Shown: positions 25,805 to 35,894 of the stretch, piece by piece
Layout of the letters: each line of letters opens with the position of its first letter
Numbering within the stretch: the stretch's first letter is position 1
From: Bradyrhizobium tropiciagri
GTDB taxonomy: Bacteria > Pseudomonadota > Alphaproteobacteria > Rhizobiales > Xanthobacteraceae
DNA length: 64,000 nucleotides
Assembly (NCBI RefSeq): GCF_018130545.1
Contig: NZ_JAFCKF010000003.1
Coordinates: 620,001 to 684,000, forward strand
Direction of reading: 5' to 3'
Made by a program: the position numbers and the translations under genes
The notes under the pieces: generated by a model
Database searches by the model: none
Seen by the model: the letters and a program-made list of their open reading frames with translations, nothing else
What the model was told of the DNA's origin: nothing

Positions 25805-26770
25805 ATGCGCAGAATCCTGCTTTCGACCGTCAAGATCCTGATCTCGGCTGCGCTGCTGTATTTCTCGCTGCGCAAGGTTAATCTGTACGACCTCGCCTCC
25901 CGTATCCAGGTCGAGAGCCTGGGCTGGCTCGGCCTCGCGATTGCGGTCACCTTCCTGCAGATCTTTCTCGGGGTGCTGCGCTGGCGCGAGATCAGCGTGG
26001 AGTGCGGCGCGCCGCTGGAGACCGGGCAGGCGATGCGTTACAACGTGATCGGCACCTTCTTCAACCAGACCCTGCCCTCCTCGATCGGCGGCGACGCCGT
26101 GCGGCTCTGGCTGGTCGCGCGCGCCGGTGCGGGCTGGCGCGCCGCCACCTATTCGATCTTCGTCGACCGCGCGATCGGACTGATCGCGCTCGCCGTCGTC
26201 ATTGCCGCGGCCCTGCCCTGGAGCTATCGGCTGATTTCCGATTTCCACGGCTGGACGGCCTTGCTGCTGCTCGACCTCGCCGCACTCGGGGCCGGATTTG
26301 GCTTCCTGCTGATCGGCGTGTTGCCGTGGCCCTGGCTCAAGCAGTGGTGGGCGACCCATCACATCCACGCCTGCGCGGTCATCGCCAACCGGGTGCTGTT
26401 CAGCCGCGCGCGTGGATTGCGGGTCACGGTCCTCTCGATCGCCATTCACGTGGTGACCGTCGTGATCGGCTGGTGCGTGGTGAAGTCGATCACGGCCCCG
26501 GTCACCTTCGGCGAGATCTTCCAGCTGCTGCCGCCCGTGATGCTGATCACCATGATGCCGATCTCGATCGCCGGCTGGGGCGTGCGCGAGGCCACGATGG
26601 CGCTGGCCTTCGGCTATGCCGGCTTGATCGCCAATGAGGGCGTCAACATCTCGCTGCTGTTCGGCGCGGTCTCATTCGTGGTCGGCGTGTTTGGCGGTCT
26701 GGTGTGGATCGCAAGCCCGGAAAAGGCCGCCAAAGGCGCCGAGCCGATCGAAGTCCCGGGATCGCAATAG
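25805..26770 (+). CDS. Lysylphosphatidylglycerol-synthase-TM-type integral membrane protein (flippase-like)
   Basis: 321 residues with about eight membrane segments, opening MRRILLSTVKILISAALLYFSLRKV. The loops VIGTFFNQTLPSSIGGDAVR and PISIAGWGVREATMAL are the conserved hallmarks of the MprF N-terminal/AglD-like (LPG_synthase_TM) family. No aminoacyl-transferase domain is present, so it does not make lysyl-PG. Such short members are suspected of moving polyprenyl- or glycolipids. Eleven bases separate it from the initiating transferase gene, with which it forms an operon. Confidence 0.85.
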   Translation: MRRILLSTVKILISAALLYFSLRKVNLYDLASRIQVESLGWLGLAIAVTFLQIFLGVLRWREISVECGAPLETGQAMRYNVIGTFFNQTLPSSIGGDAVRLWLVARAGAGWRAATYSIFVDRAIGLIALAVVIAAALPWSYRLISDFHGWTALLLLDLAALGAGFGFLLIGVLPWPWLKQWWATHHIHACAVIANRVLFSRARGLRVTVLSIAIHVVTVVIGWCVVKSITAPVTFGEIFQLLPPVMLITMMPISIAGWGVREATMALAFGYAGLIANEGVNISLLFGAVSFVVGVFGGLVWIASPEKAAKGAEPIEVPGSQ

Positions 26771-26780
26771 CCGGACCACA

Positions 26781-27791
26781 ATGAGCAGTTTCGAGATCCT
26801 CCTGTCGTTGATCGCAGCGGTTCTGGCCGCATCGATCTCGGCCATCCTGATCCGGGCGACGCGGCCGCTGCTGCTGCGTGTCGCACTGGCGAAACCAAAC
26901 GCGCGCTCGTCGCACCGCATTCCAACGCCGCAGGGCGGCGGCATCGCGGTCACCCTTGCCACGCTGCTGGCGGGCGGGATCGTCATCGCGCTCGCCGGAT
27001 CGCCCGACCTGACGATCCCGGTCATCGTGTTCGCAGCCTGCCTGTTCATCGCCGTGGTGGGCTTTGCCGACGACATCCGCTCGCTGCCGGTCGTCCCGCG
27101 GCTGTTGCTGCAGGCAGCCGCCGTCGCGGCCGTGGTGTTGTCGGCACCCGGCGATCTCAGGCTGGTTCCGGCCTTCCCGCTCTGGCTCGAACGCGGCCTG
27201 CTGCTGATCGCCGGCCTCTGGTTCGTGAACCTCGTCAACTTCATGGACGGGCTCGATTTGATGACGGCAGCCGAGGCCGTGCCGATCACGGTCGCGGTCG
27301 CCCTGCTCGGCTGCTTCGGCCACGTCCCCGCTGCGGCCGCGCTGGTCGCGGCGGCGCTGTGCGGGGCGCTGCTCGGCTTCGCGCCGTTCAACCGGCCGGT
27401 CGCAAAGATATTCCTCGGCGATGTCGGCAGCCTGCCGATCGGCCTGCTGCTCGGCTGGTGCCTGCTCGCGCTCGCCTTGCATCAGCAGTTCGCGGCCGCG
27501 CTGCTGCTGCCGCTGTATTACTTGGCGGATGCGACGGTCACGCTGTTTCGCCGGATGGCGCGGCGCGAACCGTTCTGGGCCGCGCATCGCTCGCACTTCT
27601 ATCAGCGTGCGACCGATAACGGCTTCACGGTGTGGCGCGTCGTCGGTGAGGTCTTTGCGCTCAACCTGGTGCTGGCGCTGCTTGCATTCGCTTCGGTCGC
27701 GTTCAATTCCCTCGCCGCGGATATCGCGTTTTTGCTGGCCGGCGCACTCGCCGTCACCTGGCAGCTACGGCGGTTCTCACGGCCGCTCTGA
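26781..27791 (+). CDS. WbpL/WecA-type polyprenyl-phosphate HexNAc-1-phosphate transferase
   Basis: 336 residues with about 10-11 membrane helices. The MraY/WecA-family motifs are present: KPNARSSHRIPTPQGGG, the acidic pair in GFADDIRSLP, and NFMDGLDLMTAAE. It would start a glycan by transferring a HexNAc-1-P (QuiNAc-1-P or FucNAc-1-P in WbpL and WreU) to undecaprenyl phosphate. ATG 26781 is the start; the longer frame overlaps the flippase-like gene. It converges on the WbpV-like gene (five-base gap), whose product would make its donor. That functional link is inference from context and known WbpM/WbpV/WbpL sets. Confidence 0.88.
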   Translation: MSSFEILLSLIAAVLAASISAILIRATRPLLLRVALAKPNARSSHRIPTPQGGGIAVTLATLLAGGIVIALAGSPDLTIPVIVFAACLFIAVVGFADDIRSLPVVPRLLLQAAAVAAVVLSAPGDLRLVPAFPLWLERGLLLIAGLWFVNLVNFMDGLDLMTAAEAVPITVAVALLGCFGHVPAAAALVAAALCGALLGFAPFNRPVAKIFLGDVGSLPIGLLLGWCLLALALHQQFAAALLLPLYYLADATVTLFRRMARREPFWAAHRSHFYQRATDNGFTVWRVVGEVFALNLVLALLAFASVAFNSLAADIAFLLAGALAVTWQLRRFSRPL

Positions 27792-27796
27792 TCACG

Positions 27797-28738
27797 TCAA
27801 ACTTCCGTTTGGCGCAGCGTGCGCTTCAGGCCCTCATCGAGGCTGAGCGGCTGCTGCCAACCGGTGCCCGCGATCTTGGAGAGATCAAGCTCGAGCGAGG
27901 CGAACAGGCTGTCATAGGCCTCCTTGCGCCCGCTCACCGTAAGCGACACCTTCAACAGCGGCGGCGGCAACCAGAACAGGCGCGGCGAGGTTTCTGCCGC
28001 GCGGGCAAGGCGCTCGACAAACTCCCGCGTCGAGACCTGCTCGCGATCGGCCACCAGAAACACGTCGTAGTCATTCCCCGGATGCGACAACCGGTGCAGG
28101 ATGAACGACGCTAGGTTCTCCGCCGACAGGAACGCGCGACGATTCTTTACGTAAGCGAGCGGAAGCGGCATGCGATTGATCACCGCGCGCTTGAGCAAGG
28201 CGAAATTTCCCTTGGCGCCGGCCCCGTAGATCAGCGGCGGCCTGATCACGGTCACCCTCATGCCACTGCCCGGCACAATTTCCTTCAGGCCGACTTCGGC
28301 CGCGGCCTTTGAGTTTCCATAGAGGCCGCGGGGCGTCAGGACATCGTCCTCGCGAAATGGCGGGCGCCCGTAATTGCTGCGCCCGTGCACCAGGATCGTG
28401 CTGACGAAAATGAAATCCCGAACGCCCGCTGCCGCCGCCGCACGCGCCAGATGCAGCGTGCCTTCGATATTGACGTTGCGGTAGAGCTCGATCGCCTGCT
28501 CGTCCGACTGCTGGTGAACGCGGGCCGCGAGATGAACAACGACGTCGACGCCATCGAGCGCGGCGCGCCAATCGGTGGCTGGACTGAGCGAGCCTATCGC
28601 CACGTCGTTGGCGTCTTGCGGCGTGGTTCGCACCGCGCGGCGCACCACCCAGCCATCGCGCGTCAGCGCGGGCACCACATGGCGACCGACAAAGCCGCTG
28701 GCACCCGTCACCAGTACCGTCCGGCGACCATTGCTCAT
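27797..28738 (-). CDS. NAD-dependent sugar-nucleotide reductase/epimerase (WbpV/WreQ-like)
   Basis: 313 residues, extended SDR fold. GASGFVGRHV is the nucleotide site; the catalytic pair is in GLYGNSKAAAE (YxxxK). The N-terminus and the VHLAARVHQQSD segment resemble WbpV and WreQ, which reduce UDP-4-keto-6-deoxy-GlcNAc to UDP-QuiNAc. It follows the GT4 and WbpM-like genes, matching that pathway. ATG 28738 overlaps the GT4 stop (ATGA). Confidence 0.82.
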   Translation of the reverse strand: MSNGRRTVLVTGASGFVGRHVVPALTRDGWVVRRAVRTTPQDANDVAIGSLSPATDWRAALDGVDVVVHLAARVHQQSDEQAIELYRNVNIEGTLHLARAAAAAGVRDFIFVSTILVHGRSNYGRPPFREDDVLTPRGLYGNSKAAAEVGLKEIVPGSGMRVTVIRPPLIYGAGAKGNFALLKRAVINRMPLPLAYVKNRRAFLSAENLASFILHRLSHPGNDYDVFLVADREQVSTREFVERLARAAETSPRLFWLPPPLLKVSLTVSGRKEAYDSLFASLELDLSKIAGTGWQQPLSLDEGLKRTLRQTEV

Positions 28739-29949
28739 GCCGCCCGCTCCACTTCGCGATTGGATAGCAGCTCCGCAACCAGCGCGGCGTAGCTCGCCAG
28801 CGCCCGCTCCGGACTGAAGGTCCGCGCGGCCGCGACGGCACGCTCGGCCATCGCTGCGTCCTGCGATCGCGACGCCAGGCGGATGGCGTCGGCGAGTTGA
28901 TCCGGCCTGCCCGGCGCGACGACCCAGCCCAGCCGGTTTTCGCTGACGGTCAGCGCCGCCTCGGCCTCGGGCTCGGAGACCAGGATGACGGGCCGTCCGG
29001 CGGCAAGCAGGTTGTAGAACCGGCTCGGCACCGACACGCCGGCGACATCCTTGCGATAGGGAATCAGCCAGACATCCGCACTGGAGAGCAGCGCATCCAG
29101 TTCGCCGTCGGCGACGCGTTCGACCAGCGTGACGTTGGCGAGCTGCGCTGAGGCCTGCATCTCCTTCAATCGTACAAAGCCCATGCCCCACCCCGAGAGC
29201 AGGAAATGGATGTCGTTCTCGTTCCGCAACAGCTGCGCTGCGTTGAAGACGATGTCCGGATCGTGGGTGAAGCCCAGATTGCCGGACAGGCCGACGACGA
29301 AACGGGCGCCGATCGCCTTGCGAAACGGATTGTCGGGGCTGACAGGACGGTTGCCCGGGGCGAGCGTCGCCCAGTTCGGAATGAACCTGATCTTGTCCTG
29401 TGTCATGCCGCCATAGCGCAGCAGCAGCTTCTCGGCGTCGCGGCCGATGACGATGACGATGTTCAAGGCACGGAACATCAGCGCGTTGATCGCGCGCATC
29501 GCCCGCGCCACCAGCGAGGCCGGCCGCAGCAGCCCGGCCATCACAAGCACGTCGGGAAACAGGTCGTGCAGGATCAGCGCCGACTTCGCCCCCTTCAACC
29601 GTGCCGCGGCGGCAACCGCGTAGGGCAGCGCAAACGGGGCGGTCACCGTCAGCGCGACATCGCCGCGCTTGAGCCGCGACAACAGCGCGAAAAAGATTCT
29701 GCCGGTGAACAGCGCCTCGGCCAGCGCACGCTTCACCAGCGCCGCCTTGCCCGGCAGCCAATTCCTGATCTCGACGACCACCGGGCGCCCCGGCGCGGGT
29801 GCCCGCGCCGAGCCCGGCATCCCCGAGACCACCATCACATCCGTCTCCTGCGCGATCCGTTCGGCGATCGCGGCCATGATCGCGGCGGTCGTACTGTGGT
29901 CCGGCGGATAATGCTGGCTGACGACCACGACTTTTCGGGAATGAGGCAT
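28735..29949 (-). CDS. GT4-family glycosyltransferase (WbuB-like)
   Basis: 404 residues, GT-B fold, no signal peptide. VSQHYPPDHSTTAA at the N-terminus and GVSVPSRFYNLLAAGRPVIL at the donor site fit the WbuB/WcaI-type branch of GT4, many of which add 6-deoxy-amino sugars. It lies between the WbpM-like and WbpV-like genes, so it probably uses UDP-QuiNAc or a related sugar, by inference. ATG 29949 is chosen; the upstream 28 codons overlap the intergenic gap after the WbpM-like gene. Confidence 0.82.
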   Translation of the reverse strand: MPHSRKVVVVSQHYPPDHSTTAAIMAAIAERIAQETDVMVVSGMPGSARAPAPGRPVVVEIRNWLPGKAALVKRALAEALFTGRIFFALLSRLKRGDVALTVTAPFALPYAVAAAARLKGAKSALILHDLFPDVLVMAGLLRPASLVARAMRAINALMFRALNIVIVIGRDAEKLLLRYGGMTQDKIRFIPNWATLAPGNRPVSPDNPFRKAIGARFVVGLSGNLGFTHDPDIVFNAAQLLRNENDIHFLLSGWGMGFVRLKEMQASAQLANVTLVERVADGELDALLSSADVWLIPYRKDVAGVSVPSRFYNLLAAGRPVILVSEPEAEAALTVSENRLGWVVAPGRPDQLADAIRLASRSQDAAMAERAVAAARTFSPERALASYAALVAELLSNREVERAA

Positions 29950-29998
29950 CAATGGCTTTCGAACTGGTCCTGCCCCATCGTCCGCAGGGACGGCGCGG

Positions 29999-31912
29999 TC
30001 AGGCGGCATTCGATCCGAACTCGGGCACGGCATCCTGCAGCACGGCGCGGATGGTCACGCGGTCGTCTCGCTCGATCGCATCCTCCAGCGCCGCGAGCCA
30101 TTTGCGCAACGTCGACATCGGCGGCTGGTTCGGCTTGGCCGCCATGACGCCGGCGACGCCGATCTCGAGCGTCGGCTCCTGGCTCGCGAACAGGATCTCG
30201 TTGAGCCGCTCGCCGGGCCGGATACCGCTGAACACGATCTCGACGTCGACGCCGGGTTGCAGGCCGGACAGGCGGATCATCCGCTCGGCGAGATCGACGA
30301 TCTTCACCGGTTGGCCCATGTTCAGCACATAGACCGAGACATCGGGCCGCGCCGGCGTCACGGCGTGCGTCGCGGCGGTGATCACGAGATCGCAGGCCTC
30401 GCGGATCGTCATGAAGTAACGAACCATGTCCGGATGGGTCACCGTGATCGGGCCGCCGGCCTCGATCTGCGCCTTGAATTTCGGCACCACCGATCCGTTG
30501 GAAGCCAGCACGTTGCCGAACCGCACCGAGATCAACCGCATATGCGGCTTGCCCTTGGCCTCGGTCATCAGGTCATGATCCAGCGCCTGGCAGTACATCT
30601 CGGCGAAACGCTTGGTCAGGCCCAGCATCGATACCGGCTCGATCGCCTTGTCGGTCGAGATCATCACCATCGCGCTCGCGCCCGCAGCGCGCGCAGCGTC
30701 GGCCACGTTCACCGACCCGAAGATGTTGGTCTTGACCCCTTCGCTCCAGTCACGCTCCAGGATCGGCACATGCTTGAGCGCCGCGGCATGGAACACGATG
30801 TCCGGCTTGAACTCGCTCATCAGGCGCGTGATGCGTTCGCGATCCCTGATGTCGGCGATCCGCCCTTCGATCTCGGGGCCGGTGTCGCGCGCGGCCAGCG
30901 CCTCGGTCACCGCATAAAGCGCCGGCTCCGAGTTCTCGACGACCAGCAGGCGCGCCGCGCCGAAGGTCGCGACCCGCTCGCAGATTTCGGCGCCGATCGA
31001 GCCGCCGCCGCCGGTCACGATGACGGACTTGCCCTTCACCAGCGTCTCGAGCCGTGCGTAGTCGATCTTCTGGCTCGGGCGCAGCAGCAGGTCTTCGACC
31101 GCGACATTGGTGAGCCGCGGCGCGTCGCCGCCCTCCAGCGACGGCAGCCGGCTGACCATCAGGCCGAGCCGCTTGGCGCGCATCAGCACGCTTTCCGGAT
31201 GCGCATCCGGCTCGAAGGCCGAGGGCGTCATCACCACGCGCTTGATCGGCCGCTGGCGGTTCTCGAAGTCCCGAATCACGGCCTCGATGTCGTCGACGCC
31301 GCCGACCACGGGAATGTTGCGGATCATCTGGCCGCGGTCCGCGACCGACGGCGACAGCACGCCGACCGGCCAGAGCCGCTTGATGGCCCCGTTCTCGATA
31401 CCGCGCAGCACGACTTCCGCATCGGCGGTGCGTCCGACCAGCAGCGCCGGCGCGGCGTTGTCGGAGCGGGCATGCAGGCGCGTGCGGGAATAGCGGAAAT
31501 AGCGATAACCGAGCCGCAGCGCGCTCAGCGCGAACACCTCGAGGAAGAAGAACAGGACGATCGTGATCCTGCCGAGGAACACCGGACTGTGCGAGTTCGC
31601 TCCCTTGAAGAAGTAGACGTAGTCCAGCACGACCAGTGCCAGAGTCAGCACCGCCGCGACCCGCAGGATGTTCACCGCGTCCGGCAGCGAGGTGAAACGC
31701 CATTTCGCCGTGGTCAGATTGGAGAAATAGCTGACGACGATGCTGAACAGCACGAACCAAGGCAGAATGCGCAGCAAATGCGGCAGTCGATCGGTCAGGA
31801 GGCTGCCTTCGAAACGCAGATAGAAGCTCGCCAGCAACGCAAACGTCGTCGCCAGAGCGTCATGCGCCAGGATCAGGAAGTTGCGCAGGGTAAATTGTGA
31901 AAGACGCGTCAT
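29999..31912 (-). CDS. WbpM/CapD-type membrane nucleotide-sugar 4,6-dehydratase
   Basis: 637 residues. Four N-terminal membrane segments (~1-130), a Rossmann-like CoA-binding_3 domain (~135-260), then the SDR catalytic domain with VTGGGGSIGAEICE. The active site SMLGLTKRFAE has Met in place of the usual Tyr (SMK), the hallmark of membrane WbpM-type enzymes. It converts UDP-GlcNAc to its 4-keto-6-deoxy form. Upstream are waaL and the heptose genes; downstream the GT4 and reductase genes. Confidence 0.92.
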   Translation of the reverse strand: MTRLSQFTLRNFLILAHDALATTFALLASFYLRFEGSLLTDRLPHLLRILPWFVLFSIVVSYFSNLTTAKWRFTSLPDAVNILRVAAVLTLALVVLDYVYFFKGANSHSPVFLGRITIVLFFFLEVFALSALRLGYRYFRYSRTRLHARSDNAAPALLVGRTADAEVVLRGIENGAIKRLWPVGVLSPSVADRGQMIRNIPVVGGVDDIEAVIRDFENRQRPIKRVVMTPSAFEPDAHPESVLMRAKRLGLMVSRLPSLEGGDAPRLTNVAVEDLLLRPSQKIDYARLETLVKGKSVIVTGGGGSIGAEICERVATFGAARLLVVENSEPALYAVTEALAARDTGPEIEGRIADIRDRERITRLMSEFKPDIVFHAAALKHVPILERDWSEGVKTNIFGSVNVADAARAAGASAMVMISTDKAIEPVSMLGLTKRFAEMYCQALDHDLMTEAKGKPHMRLISVRFGNVLASNGSVVPKFKAQIEAGGPITVTHPDMVRYFMTIREACDLVITAATHAVTPARPDVSVYVLNMGQPVKIVDLAERMIRLSGLQPGVDVEIVFSGIRPGERLNEILFASQEPTLEIGVAGVMAAKPNQPPMSTLRKWLAALEDAIERDDRVTIRAVLQDAVPEFGSNAA

Positions 31913-31996
31913 CTAATGGACGGGTTGCCGGCAACTGGGAATTCGCGATGGGACATTGGCTGGCTGATAGCTTATCTGCAGGGCCCTTGCCAGCGA

Positions 31997-33289
31997 TCAT
32001 GGACGGATCGGAGGCCCGGGTTCCATATCGGTCCCGGATCGCCCCTTCAACGCCATGCCGCCGGCAACCCCGACGCCCAGCACATACATCCAGCCTTCGT
32101 GGAAGTCGAAGATGTGGGAATTAAACAACGAACTTGAAATATTCTGCACCACGACGAGAAGTCCGATCCAGTTGACGAGACCGTCGCCGCGGAACAGCAA
32201 CAGGTGCAGTAGCCACATCGCATACAGGATCGCTACACCCACAATGCCCCACTGCACGGCGACGTTCAACGTCTGATTGTGAGGGTTGCCGATCACTTCG
32301 CCCGAGGCCTGGGTCACACCGCCGGTCGCGACGCGCTCGAACAGTCCCCGCGTCGCTCCGGTGCCGTGGCCGATGACCGGCGCCTCGGCGAAGAATCCGA
32401 GCGACTTTCGCCAGAATTCGAGCCGCAGACCGAGCGAGGTCGGCTCGTTGCGCTCCATGTAGAGCTTGTAGTCGCGCTGGAACGACTCGGCCGTCCAGCG
32501 CAATTGCGGCGATGCGTGCCACGCCACCATGGCCGCCGCGGCGGCCGCGCAAAGGATCACGACGATGCTGCGCCAACGCAGATGGAGCAGCGCGAACACC
32601 GCGAACATAATCGGAACCGTCACGATCGCAGTCCGCGACACCACCACCAGCGCCATGTTGGCGAACAGGCTGAGCGCGACCGCGATCAACAGGATGGCCG
32701 GCAGGACGCGCTTGGCCCGCAGCAGCATCACGATCGGATAGGCCAGCCCGACCGCGCACAGCGTGAATTCCTGGCTCTGGTCGATGTAGTTCTTGACGAA
32801 GACGCCCTGCTCGCCCGGAGCTGGCGCCCTCAGCGCGAGGTGCGGATAGGCAAGCACCAGCCAGGACATCAGCATCAACAGCGTGCAGGACACGACGAAG
32901 GCCACGAACACCCAGTTGCCGCGGGTCGAGCGCTGGAAATGATAGAGCAGGACCGGAAGCACCAGGAGCTTCGCGGTCGGCCCGACCGCATACAATCTCG
33001 CTCCCCAGGCGGCATCGGACCAGAGTGTGCCAACGAGCGCGAGGCAGAACAGCGCGATCGGCGCCACGCAGACCGGCCGCTGCAGCAGCGACCAGAACGC
33101 CTTCAGATCGACCGTCGGCGCGATCGCGATCAAGAGCACCACGCCGAAGATGCCGACCAGCGAGGTCGACCACGGCAGCGACAGCGCAATGAGCACCGCG
33201 ACCACGTCGGTCGTGGCCTGCCAGCGCACCGGATCGCGCCAGGCCGGGCACGCCGCGGCGCCTGCCGGGGATGCCACGCTCGCGCTCAC
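31997..33289 (-). CDS. waaL: O-antigen ligase family protein (WaaL-like)
   Basis: 430 residues with about 11-12 hydrophobic segments and a large periplasmic loop. The conserved histidine lies in [19 protein letters not shown], the Wzy_C/ligase signature, and the loop arginines are in [12 protein letters not shown]. It should join O-chains from the polyprenyl carrier to the lipid A-core, though a polymerase (Wzy) role cannot be excluded from sequence. GTG 33289 overlaps the hldE stop by four bases. Position between heptose and QuiNAc genes supports ligase. Confidence 0.8.
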   Translation of the reverse strand: MSASVASPAGAAACPAWRDPVRWQATTDVVAVLIALSLPWSTSLVGIFGVVLLIAIAPTVDLKAFWSLLQRPVCVAPIALFCLALVGTLWSDAAWGARLYAVGPTAKLLVLPVLLYHFQRSTRGNWVFVAFVVSCTLLMLMSWLVLAYPHLALRAPAPGEQGVFVKNYIDQSQEFTLCAVGLAYPIVMLLRAKRVLPAILLIAVALSLFANMALVVVSRTAIVTVPIMFAVFALLHLRWRSIVVILCAAAAAAMVAWHASPQLRWTAESFQRDYKLYMERNEPTSLGLRLEFWRKSLGFFAEAPVIGHGTGATRGLFERVATGGVTQASGEVIGNPHNQTLNVAVQWGIVGVAILYAMWLLHLLLFRGDGLVNWIGLLVVVQNISSSLFNSHIFDFHEGWMYVLGVGVAGGMALKGRSGTDMEPGPPIRP

Positions 33290-34758
33290 GTCTTGCCCTC
33301 ACGGGCGCGGGCCACCAGCGACGTCGTGCTGTGGCCGGGCAGGATCTCGATCAACACCACCTCGCCGCCGGCGGCCTCGACGATCTCGTGGCCAACCACC
33401 TGCTCGCGGGTATAGTCGCCACCCTTGACCAGCACGCTCGGCCGCACCTTCGTGATCAGGTTGATCGGCGTGTCCTCCTCGAAGATGGCGACGAGGTCGA
33501 CGGCCTCCAGCCCCGCCAGCACCTCGGCGCGGGCACGCTCGTTCTGCACCGGACGGCCCTCGCCCTTCAACCGCTTCACCGAGGCGTCGCTGTTCAAGCC
33601 GACGATGAGGCGATCGCAGGCGCCGCGCGCGGCGGTCAGCACCTTGACGTGGCCGGGATGCAGGATGTCGAAGCAGCCATTGGTGAAGCCGATGCGTAGG
33701 TCCTGCCTCCGCCATTCCGCAAGATGCGCATCGATATCACCGCCGGCCGGAACGATCTTCTCCTCGGCCACCAGCGAAGCATGCGGCAGGATCCGTCGCC
33801 GCAATTCATCGGACTTGACGATCGCGGTGCCGGTCTTGCCGACTGCGACCGCGGCGGCGGCGCTCGCGATCCGCAACGCGGCTTCCCAATCGGCACCGCC
33901 CGCCAGCGCCAGTGCCAGCGCCGCGGCAACGGTATCGCCAGCCCCGGAGACGTCACGCACCTTGACCGGCAGCGCCGGCACATGGATCGAGCCACCGTCC
34001 CGCGTCACCAGCGTCATGCCGCGCTCGCCCTGCGTCACCAGCATCGCTTCGCAATCGGCGAGGACCATCGCATCGGGCGCGGCCTGTGCGATGCTGTCCT
34101 GGCTGTCGGCGCGGCTGCGGGTCGCCTCGGCGAATTCCTTGCGATTCGGCGTCAGCACGGTCGCGCCGCGATAGATCGCCAGATTGGCGCTCTTGGGATC
34201 GACGATCACGCGCTTGCTGGCCTGGCGCGCGGCATCGATCACGTTGCGGATCACGCGCGCGGTGAGCACGCCCTTGGCGTAGTCGGACAGCAGCACGATG
34301 TCGGCGCGCACAAGACGCGGCAGGATGGCGTCGATCAGCTGCTGCTCGATCGCGGGCGCGGCCGGCGCGGCGAGCTCCCAATCGGAACGCAGCATATGCG
34401 TCGAGAACTGTTCGGAGACGAAGCGCACCTTGCGCGTGGTCGGACGCGCGGCGTCGCGCACCAGCACGGCTTCGATGCCGGCCTGCTTCGCCAGCGCCTC
34501 TGATAGCACCGTGCCGGCGGCATCCTCGCCGATCAGGCCGACGAAGATGCAGCGGCCTCCGAGGGAAGCGATATTGCGCGCGACGTTGCCGGCGCCGCCG
34601 ATATTGATCTCGCTGCGCCTGACCGCGATCACCGGCGCCGGCGCTTCCGGCGAGATCCGCGACACTTCGCCATAGACGAACTCGTCGAGCATGAGATCGC
34701 CGACGCAGAGCACGGTCTGGCCCGACATGGCATGCGAGATCGTTTCAAAATCGAACAT
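33286..34758 (-). CDS. hldE: Bifunctional heptose-7-phosphate kinase / heptose-1-phosphate adenylyltransferase
   Basis: 490 residues. The ribokinase-type kinase (~1-330) has [12 protein letters not shown] and [18 protein letters not shown]. The C-terminal cytidylyltransferase-fold domain (~350-490) has [17 protein letters not shown] and [12 protein letters not shown]. It makes ADP-D-glycero-D-manno-heptose, which the adjacent HldD epimerises. The order hldD-hldE is on one strand with an 18-base gap. Full length, both domains intact. Confidence 0.95.
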   Translation of the reverse strand: MFDFETISHAMSGQTVLCVGDLMLDEFVYGEVSRISPEAPAPVIAVRRSEINIGGAGNVARNIASLGGRCIFVGLIGEDAAGTVLSEALAKQAGIEAVLVRDAARPTTRKVRFVSEQFSTHMLRSDWELAAPAAPAIEQQLIDAILPRLVRADIVLLSDYAKGVLTARVIRNVIDAARQASKRVIVDPKSANLAIYRGATVLTPNRKEFAEATRSRADSQDSIAQAAPDAMVLADCEAMLVTQGERGMTLVTRDGGSIHVPALPVKVRDVSGAGDTVAAALALALAGGADWEAALRIASAAAAVAVGKTGTAIVKSDELRRRILPHASLVAEEKIVPAGGDIDAHLAEWRRQDLRIGFTNGCFDILHPGHVKVLTAARGACDRLIVGLNSDASVKRLKGEGRPVQNERARAEVLAGLEAVDLVAIFEEDTPINLITKVRPSVLVKGGDYTREQVVGHEIVEAAGGEVVLIEILPGHSTTSLVARAREGKT

Positions 34759-34776
34759 CAGCCACCGTCATCCGCT

Positions 34777-35757
34777 CTAGCGATAGCGATCGGCACGATC
34801 GAGGAAGCCTTTGACATAGGCCCCGACCGCGTCTTCCAACCGCGTGAAACCGCCATTGTATCCGGCGCGCGCGAGGCGATCGACAAGGCTCTCGGTGAAG
34901 TACTGGTAACTGCCGCGAATCTGCTCGGGCATGTCGACATACTGGATGTTCGGCTCTAGCTCGAGCGCGCCATAGGCCGAGACGATCAGGTCCTTGAAGC
35001 TGCGCGCCTTGCCGGTGCCGACATTGAACAGGCCGGAGACCCGCGGCGTCGCGATCAACCACATCATCACCCGCACGACGTCATCGACATAGATGAAGTC
35101 GCGGCGCTGGTCGCCATCGGCGATGCCCTCGCGATGCGATTTGAACAGCTGCACGACGCGGCCCGCCCTGATGTCGTCGAAGCGGCGCGCCAGCACGCTC
35201 ATCATCGAGCCCTTGTGATATTCGTTGGGGCCGAACACGTTGAAGAATTTCAGCCCTGCCCATTGCGGCGGCAGCGGCTCGCCTTTCGCCGCACGCTCGG
35301 CGACGGCGAGATCGAACAGGTTCTTGCTCCAGCCGTACAGGTTCATCGGCCGCAGTCGCTTGAGCGCCTCGACCGAGCCATCGTCGTCGAACCCCCGCTC
35401 CCCGTCGCCGTAGGTCGCGGCCGAAGAGGCATAGATCAGCGGGGTTGCGGTCGCGGTGCACCAGTCGAGGAGACGTAGCGGCGTCCTGAAATTGGCTTCC
35501 ATGACCGCATCGCCATCAGTCGCGGTGGTCGACGAGATCGCGCCGAGATGGAGGATGGCATCCAGCCGACGGCCCTGCAGCCAGGCGATCAGCTCGCCCG
35601 GCGGCACAAAATCGGCGATCTGGCGCTTCGCCAGGTTCCGCCACTTGCCGTCGTCCCCAAGAATGTCACAGACCGCAACGTCGCTGCGCCCGGCGTCATT
35701 CAACGCGGCCACGACGTTCGACCCGATAAAACCGGCGCCCCCGGTTACCAGAAACAT
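34777..35757 (-). CDS. hldD: ADP-L-glycero-D-manno-heptose 6-epimerase
   Basis: 326 residues of the extended SDR fold. MFLVTGGAGFIGSN opens the Rossmann domain and NLYGWSKNLFD gives the catalytic YxxxK. The substrate stretch LKFFNVFGPNEYHKG is the HldD signature that separates it from GalE. It supplies ADP-L,D-heptose for the LPS inner core. First gene of a six-gene minus-strand block (hldD, hldE, waaL, WbpM-like, GT4, WbpV-like). Confidence 0.95.
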   Translation of the reverse strand: MFLVTGGAGFIGSNVVAALNDAGRSDVAVCDILGDDGKWRNLAKRQIADFVPPGELIAWLQGRRLDAILHLGAISSTTATDGDAVMEANFRTPLRLLDWCTATATPLIYASSAATYGDGERGFDDDGSVEALKRLRPMNLYGWSKNLFDLAVAERAAKGEPLPPQWAGLKFFNVFGPNEYHKGSMMSVLARRFDDIRAGRVVQLFKSHREGIADGDQRRDFIYVDDVVRVMMWLIATPRVSGLFNVGTGKARSFKDLIVSAYGALELEPNIQYVDMPEQIRGSYQYFTESLVDRLARAGYNGGFTRLEDAVGAYVKGFLDRADRYR

Positions 35758-35894
35758 GATGAAATCCCGCCAGATTCCTTTGCCAGCCGCCAGCTTTGCC
35801 CCAGTCCCGCGCCACAGGCAACGACGGCTTTACCTCTCATCGCGAACCGGTTACCGACTTGGCCGCCCCCGGTCCGGCTTTGGCCCATTTAGAA

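Noticed and set aside
28739-29761. Upstream extension of the WbpV-like frame
   Set aside because: It lies within the GT4 gene in another frame. The Rossmann motif follows ATG 28738 closely.
30257-31900. 547-codon plus-strand frame
   Set aside because: Antisense to the WbpM-like gene; no domain and biased composition.
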